Positions 5,599-5,893 of a stretch of DNA of 5,893 nt are shown here, piece by piece. Below the pieces are notes generated by a model. It was given only the letters and a program-made list of their open reading frames with translations, searched no databases and was not told where the DNA came from. How positions within the stretch are numbered: the stretch's first letter is position 1; each line of letters opens with the position of its first letter. The DNA is from an uncultured Rhodospirillales bacterium (GTDB lineage: Bacteria; Pseudomonadota; Alphaproteobacteria; Rhodospirillales; Defluviicoccaceae), in NCBI GenBank assembly GCA_937127205.1, contig CAKZLS010000429.1, positions 1-5,893 of the forward strand, read 5' to 3'. The translations under genes were made by a program, and so were the position numbers.

Positions 5599-5893
5599 GT
5601 GGACTTCAGTTTCGCCCTCGTTCAGTTCCTGACCGGTCTCGCCAACGCGGGCGCGCTGTTCCTGGTTGCGTGCGGGCTGTCGCTGATCTTCGGTGTCACC
5701 CGCATCGTCAACTTCGCCCATGGCTCGCTCTACATGCTGGGGGCGTACATCGCCTATTCCCTGGCCGCCAATCTCAGTAGCGGGGCAGGGGGCGGACTGT
5801 GGAGCTTTGCCATAGCGGCGGTTGCCGCTAGCGTCTTAGTCGGTCTCGCCGGCGTGGCCATGGAAGTGCTGCTGCTCCGCCGGCTCTACAAAT
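5599..5893 (+). CDS. ABC transporter permease, LivH type (partial, runs off window end)
   Basis: The first 98 codons of a LivH-family inner-membrane permease are present; the rest lies beyond the window. The translation starts MDFSFALVQFLTGLANAGAL. It contains the family hallmark GLSLIFGVTRIVNFAHGSLYMLGAY at about residues 27-50, followed by a second hydrophobic segment at about 69-90 (FAIAAVAASVLVGLAGVAME) and RRLY. LivH pairs with a LivM permease and two ATPases (LivG, LivF), which are expected downstream. The only usable start is GTG 5599: the frame is closed upstream by the stop codon of the binding-protein gene, and the LivH-like sequence begins immediately after. No good Shine-Dalgarno is visible, so translation may be coupled to the preceding gene, which ends 21 bp upstream in the same frame. 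The non-ATG start and missing end make it easy to overlook. Confidence 0.88.
   Translation, partial: MDFSFALVQFLTGLANAGALFLVACGLSLIFGVTRIVNFAHGSLYMLGAYIAYSLAANLSSGAGGGLWSFAIAAVAASVLVGLAGVAMEVLLLRRLYK

Noticed and set aside
4264..5721. Minus-strand open frames opposite the binding-protein gene
   Set aside because: They are Arg/Gly-rich shadow translations of the binding-protein gene and the permease start.

Overview
The window looks like a chromosomal segment of an alphaproteobacterium, probably Rhodospirillales-like. The coding sequence is GC-rich. The MarR-type regulator closely resembles the alphaproteobacterial LdtR family, and the crotonase closely resembles BadI of anaerobic benzoate/cyclohexanecarboxylate degraders such as Rhodopseudomonas. 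No IS element, CRISPR array, tRNA or rRNA was seen. This assignment rests on remembered family sequences, not on a search.

Left part (1-1668). Two minus-strand genes encode exported proteins: a small secreted protein of unknown function (19-384) and a TPR-repeat lipoprotein of TadD type (599-1486). Each is preceded by a recognisable sigma70-type promoter element. The lipoprotein gene is divergent from an LdtR-type MarR regulator (1669-2154). The shared intergenic region holds two related 18-bp dyads, one overlapping the -35 and one near the start of the lipoprotein promoter. This is a good candidate for control of the lipoprotein gene by its divergent neighbour.

Middle part (2167-4104), all on the minus strand. 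In transcription order: an EmrE-type small multidrug transporter (4104-3772), badI (3659-2877) and a HAD-IIIA phosphatase resembling GmhB (2847-2167). badI has its own very good promoter (TTGACC-17 bp-TATCAT). A perfect 8-bp inverted repeat starts in the -10 box and covers the expected transcription start, which looks like a repressor operator. badI and the phosphatase are 29 bp apart and probably co-transcribed. The phosphatase and the LdtR-type gene converge with a 12-bp gap.

Right part (4105-5893). A 255-bp divergent intergenic region carries a plausible promoter and several dyads. It is followed by a branched-chain-amino-acid-type ABC transporter operon: a periplasmic binding protein with a twin-arginine-like signal (4360-5577), then, after 21 bp, the start of a LivH-type permease that runs off the end (5599-5893, GTG start).

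Functional reading: BadI opens the alicyclic ring of 2-ketocyclohexane-1-carboxyl-CoA to pimelyl-CoA. A HAAT-type ABC transporter next to it suggests uptake of an aromatic or alicyclic acid for the same pathway, but this is inferred from proximity only. None of the other ring-degradation genes (badH, aliA/B, CoA ligase) is in the window.
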